This document shows positions 30,622-32,744 of a stretch of 32,744 bases of DNA, one piece after another. Source of the DNA: Kiritimatiellia bacterium (GTDB lineage: Bacteria; Verrucomicrobiota; Kiritimatiellia; RFP12; UBA1067); the NCBI GenBank assembly GCA_016296065.1, contig JAEDKA010000043.1:1-32744 (forward strand). The letters run 5' to 3'. The number at the start of each line of letters is the position of its first letter. Within the stretch, counting starts at the first letter, position 1. The notes below the pieces were generated by a model that saw only the letters and a program-made list of their open reading frames with translations, was not told the origin of the DNA and made no database searches. A program made the position numbers and the translations under genes.

Positions 30622-32255
30622 AAAATCTTTTCGTAGCAGAGATCGGCAACGGCGTCATCGTGCGTCACGACGAGGACGATGCGCTCCGGTACAAGCTGGC
30701 GGAGGAGGCGTCCGAACGCGGCGCGCGCGGCGGCGTCGAGGTGGTTTGTCGCCTCGTCCAGGACCAGCAGGCTCGGATCGCGCGTCAGCGCGCGTGCGAT
30801 TGCAAGTCGCTGGCATTCTCCGCCCGAGAGGGACTGTCCGCCTATGCCGACGCGAGTGTCGAAACCGGTCGAGAGCTTGCGCGCCACCTCGTCCAGACCG
30901 CTTGCCGACGCCGCGTTTTCGACCGACGCCGCGCTGACAGCCGGATCCCGCAACGTTACGTTGTCGCGTACCGAACCCGATACGACAAGGCTGTCCTGGA
31001 AAACGACACCGATCCTGCGTCTGAAATCGCCAATGTCGATGTCAGACATCGGAATCCCGTTGACAAGAACTTCTCCGGACAGAGGCTCAAGGGCTCCGAC
31101 AGCGAGCTTTAGGAGCGTCGTCTTGCCTGCTCCGTTCGACCCGACGAGCGCTACGGCGCGGCCAGCGCGAAATACCTCCGAAAAATCCTTTATGACGGGC
31201 TTTCCGCCAGGATAGGCGAAGGTCACATTTCGGAATTCGATGGTTTCGATTTTGCCGGTCTTGCGTCCGCCTTTCCGAGCCTTTGGATGCGCAAGCGCTT
31301 CTTGCACGGAATCGACGGCTTCGCGTAGCGCTGCGGCTTCGGGGAGGAGCGAGACGATGCCCTGTACGGACTGCATCGCCGTCATGAAAAGCATCTGGTA
31401 GACGACAACGTCTCCGACCTGGATCAATCCCTTTGCGGCGAATGTCCCGGCAACGCCGAGAACTGCGACCTGTCCGACGACGAGGATCGCGCCGAGCAGC
31501 GCACCGAACGCAACGGAAATGGAGTCCGTCGCGCCGTTGCCGCCGTTGAGCGCACGGAGTGCGCCGCGCGGCGAGTCGGCGAAGCGCCGTTCCGCGTCGA
31601 GAGTGCGCAGGAAGGGGAGCGTGCGTAAGAAGTCGAAGAGCGTGATATAAGATTGGTCGCTTCTTGTCCTTACGGTTCGGGAGTTTTCAGAGAAGCGCCG
31701 CGCGAACGGCAGAAAGAGCGCGACGGCGAGGGGGATGAACGCAACGAACGCGAAGCAGAGCGCGGGCGAGCGGGAGTGGAGCGCAAACCCTGCGGCGAAC
31801 ATCGTCACGACTGCGGCGAGGATTCGCGGATAGAGTCCGCTGACGAAACCTCCGACCGCGAACGCGTCGCGCGTCAGCTTCGCGACGAGTTCACCGCCTG
31901 ATAGGGCCGAAAGTTCATGCGGGGCAAAATCCATGGCGGATTCCAGCACCTCGTTCTGCAGCTTCAGCTCGATTCTTCGTGCATGCCTGAGGATGAACCG
32001 CTGCAGGAAAGCAGCAACAGCCGCGGACGCGACGGACAGTGCGGCAAGCGTCAGAAAGGGATGGACTGCAGGACTTCCCGACACAAGCGCGTCAATGAAC
32101 CGGCCCGTCGCGAACGGGATGGCGATGCCTGCGACGGTCTGCGCGACGAGCAGTGGTGCGTGCACGAACGCCACAGCTGGGGACGAAAGGATCAGTGAGA
32201 CGAGAAACCTCACCCTTCCGCCTGTTTTTGGAGCCTTGTTCAACAGTCTGTCCAT
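30606..32255 (-). CDS. ABC-type exporter (membrane plus ATPase half-transporter) of the peptide cluster
   Basis: The 549-residue half-transporter would export the modified peptide as a homodimer. A six-helix membrane domain (about 15-310) precedes the ATPase domain (about 335-549): Walker A GSNGAGKTT (373-381), Q-loop VVFQD (417-421), signature LSGGE (476-480), Walker B LLVLDE (496-501) and H-loop His532. No C39 peptidase domain is present, so leader removal would need another protease. Only 17 residues follow the H-loop His, about 25-30 fewer than usual. The ATG at 32255 is preferred because the promoter motif at 32265-32295 places the transcript start just before it; an in-frame ATG at 32330 would add 25 residues upstream of that promoter and has no ribosome binding site. 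Confidence 0.88.
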   Translation of the reverse strand: MDRLLNKAPKTGGRVRFLVSLILSSPAVAFVHAPLLVAQTVAGIAIPFATGRFIDALVSGSPAVHPFLTLAALSVASAAVAAFLQRFILRHARRIELKLQNEVLESAMDFAPHELSALSGGELVAKLTRDAFAVGGFVSGLYPRILAAVVTMFAAGFALHSRSPALCFAFVAFIPLAVALFLPFARRFSENSRTVRTRSDQSYITLFDFLRTLPFLRTLDAERRFADSPRGALRALNGGNGATDSISVAFGALLGAILVVGQVAVLGVAGTFAAKGLIQVGDVVVYQMLFMTAMQSVQGIVSLLPEAAALREAVDSVQEALAHPKARKGGRKTGKIETIEFRNVTFAYPGGKPVIKDFSEVFRAGRAVALVGSNGAGKTTLLKLAVGALEPLSGEVLVNGIPMSDIDIGDFRRRIGVVFQDSLVVSGSVRDNVTLRDPAVSAASVENAASASGLDEVARKLSTGFDTRVGIGGQSLSGGECQRLAIARALTRDPSLLVLDEATNHLDAAARAAFGRLLRQLVPERIVLVVTHDDAVADLCYEKIFCQIT

Positions 32256-32264
32256 ATTCCACCC

Positions 32265-32295
32265 CGTATACGCCGCAAATCCAAAAATCTGACAA
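32265..32295 (-). promoter_or_regulatory. Bipartite promoter motif before the exporter gene (copy 1 of 3)
   Basis: On the - strand: TTGTCAGATT (32295-32286), 13 nt, CGTATACG (32272-32265), ending 9 nt before ATG32255. GGGGTGG lies between the motif and the start. The spacing between TGTCA and CGTA (17 nt) is that of ECF-sigma promoters, and too long for a good sigma70 promoter if read as TTGTCA/TATACG (19 bp). Confidence 0.75.
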
Positions 32296-32372
32296 ATAGG
32301 GAATCGCAGGAAAATAACATAAGTGTCCATTCATGCCATTTTCAACAATTCAACCTTTCAACTTGTTTTGCC

Positions 32373-32401
32373 TGTCAGATTTCCGCGGCTCCCTCGTATA
32401 C
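32373..32401 (+). promoter_or_regulatory. Bipartite promoter motif, opposite strand, before a candidate small RNA (copy 3 of 3)
   Basis: TGTCAGATT (32373-32381), 13 nt, CGTATAC (32395-32401) repeats the exporter and precursor motif with identical spacing but on the + strand, divergent from the exporter. T-rich sequence precedes all three copies. Confidence 0.7.
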
Positions 32402-32407
32402 TACCTT

Positions 32408-32498
32408 GCCATTAGGCAGACACCCGGCTGAGAGAGCCCGGGCAGGCCTGCGGGCGAAAATTCGTCCGCGATTTTCCGTCCGCAGGTCTGATTTTTTT
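32408..32498 (+). ncRNA. Candidate small RNA divergent from the exporter (about 90 nt)
   Basis: The RNA would start about 7 nt after the promoter motif at 32373-32401 and end in the T-run of the terminator at 32447-32498. It contains a first hairpin (CCCGGCT with AGCCCGGG around 32423-32442, one bulge) and the conserved block AGAGAGCCCGG-G-CAG-G-CCTG (32431-32450), also present after the sigma gene at 27405. No ORF with a start signal fits, so a regulatory RNA is the simplest reading. Targets are unknown. Confidence 0.55.
32447..32498 (+). terminator. Strong Rho-independent terminator of the candidate small RNA
   Basis: CCTGCGG (32447-32453) pairs with CCGCAGG (32480-32486), and inside it GAAAAT (32456-32461) pairs with ATTTTC (32471-32476) around a 9-nt loop. 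Seven T residues (32492-32498) follow. No + strand protein gene lies upstream, so it must serve an RNA. Confidence 0.75.
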
Positions 32499-32506
32499 GC
32501 TATAAT
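32498..32506 (+). promoter_or_regulatory. Extended -10 promoter for the right-edge RNA
   Basis: TGC-TATAAT (32498-32506) directly follows the terminator T-run. The predicted start is near 32513, with no protein start signal behind it. Confidence 0.5.
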
Positions 32507-32512
32507 ATTGGC

Positions 32513-32744
32513 GCAGTTGGGGAGCGAGCCTCCTCGTCGGCAAATCAGATTTCCCGCGCGGGGAACGGTAGGGCGCGATCACCGAGCGCGCCGCCATCCC
32601 TGCGGACATGGGGCGCGTCGCAAGAAAGCCTGAGAAACTATGCTTGTAAAGACGCACAGAAGGGTAACTGCCCTCGTACTGCAGTTTCACCTCCTTCGGT
32701 GTATCTTTACGGGCTCTCTCAGGCGCCTCTTGCGATGCATCGGA
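32513..32744 (+). ncRNA. Long structured RNA of unknown class, running off the window
   Basis: After the extended -10 box, about 230 nt hold no convincing ORF but dense secondary structure. Small hairpins come first, for example GGCGCG with CGCGCC near 32574-32591. A rod at 32615-32738 is made of nested helices: 32615-32625 with 32728-32738 (11 bp, one G-U), 32628-32635 with 32717-32724 (8 bp), 32646-32652 with 32704-32710 (7 bp), then GAAGG/CCTTC and AACTGC/GCAGTT closing on a 9-nt loop. Internal bubbles separate the helices. The G-U pair would be a C-A mismatch on the other strand, favouring + strand RNA. No tmRNA, RNase P, SRP or known riboswitch core was matched. It could be a 6S-like RNA, a retron-type RNA or an mRNA leader. 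Confidence 0.45.

Noticed and set aside
32256..32330. Longer exporter start at 32330
   Set aside because: The extra 25 residues are encoded upstream of and across the promoter motif, lack a ribosome binding site, and do not look like an ABC exporter N-terminus.
32421..32446. TPP riboswitch (GGCTGAGAGA after a C-rich stem)
   Set aside because: Only the CTGAGA block fits; the second conserved half (ACCTGATC...GGGTAATACC type) is absent, and a terminator follows too early.
32630..32660. tmRNA 3' part (ACTATGCTTGTA...GACGC)
   Set aside because: A short stretch resembles tmRNA, but no T-arm, CCA end or tmRNA 5' region is present at the required distances.
32412..32690. 92-codon ORF on the - strand
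   Set aside because: Its GTG start overlaps its own Shine-Dalgarno-like sequence, it runs through the structured RNA, the terminator hairpin and the small RNA, and the translation shows no family pattern.
32600..32744. Glycine riboswitch on the - strand
   Set aside because: The - strand shows GAGAG, ACCGAAGGAG and TCTCAGG in the right order, which resembles the glycine aptamer. However, the following AAAAGGAC block is missing, the GGGGCAA part is altered, and the same bases form long nested helices that a glycine aptamer does not have. No glycine-related gene lies downstream.

Overview
The window is GC-rich, densely packed bacterial DNA. Its PVC-like traits are a Hanks-type kinase overlapping an ECF sigma gene, very large secreted multi-domain proteins (discoidin-like, PA14, CBM9-like, beta-propeller) and compact housekeeping genes. 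A Verrucomicrobia/Kiritimatiellae-like genome is my best guess, but it is an inference because no rRNA or other phylogenetic marker is present. No tRNA, rRNA, CRISPR array or insertion sequence was seen.

Positions 1-13888 hold housekeeping genes, all on the + strand: aroA, an RlmI-type methyltransferase, nnrD, a secreted coiled-coil protein, a PlsC-type acyltransferase, a GDPD-like lipoprotein, metY, dnaE, yidC and a Methyltransf_32 protein. Spacing is tight. Near-consensus -10 boxes (TATAAT and close relatives) recur, and several sit only 6-9 nt before a start codon, which implies leaderless or nearly leaderless mRNAs. Positions 13889-23693 hold a regulated operon of three secreted proteins: an SGNH hydrolase, a 1416-aa discoidin/FlgD-like/beta-propeller/CBM9-like protein and a 1355-aa discoidin/PA14/fibronectin-like protein. 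It starts at a good sigma70-type promoter wrapped in a perfect 12-bp inverted repeat. A fused shikimate kinase/3-dehydroquinate synthase gene (aroKB) follows.

Positions 25206-32744 are an accessory region: a membrane Ser/Thr kinase overlapping an ECF sigma gene, a stretch of gene remnants, a HigB/HigA toxin-antitoxin pair with a clear operator, and a second kinase. The two kinase genes share a 339-bp tract that is identical at every base. On the - strand lies a small RiPP cluster of graspetide (omega-ester peptide) type: an ABC exporter, a 46-aa precursor peptide and an ATP-grasp ligase.

The most striking observation is a bipartite promoter-like motif, TGTCAGATT-N13-CGTATAC. It occurs three times with identical spacing: before the exporter, before the precursor peptide, and on the opposite strand before a candidate small RNA of about 90 nt that ends in a strong terminator. 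Its layout looks like an ECF-sigma promoter, and an ECF sigma gene with a kinase partner lies about 3 kb away. A testable model is that kinase, sigma factor, graspetide genes and small RNA form one signalling-controlled system. A second intergenic RNA-like element is shared by the 3' side of the sigma gene and the small RNA. A long rod-shaped structured RNA of unknown class runs to the right edge of the window.
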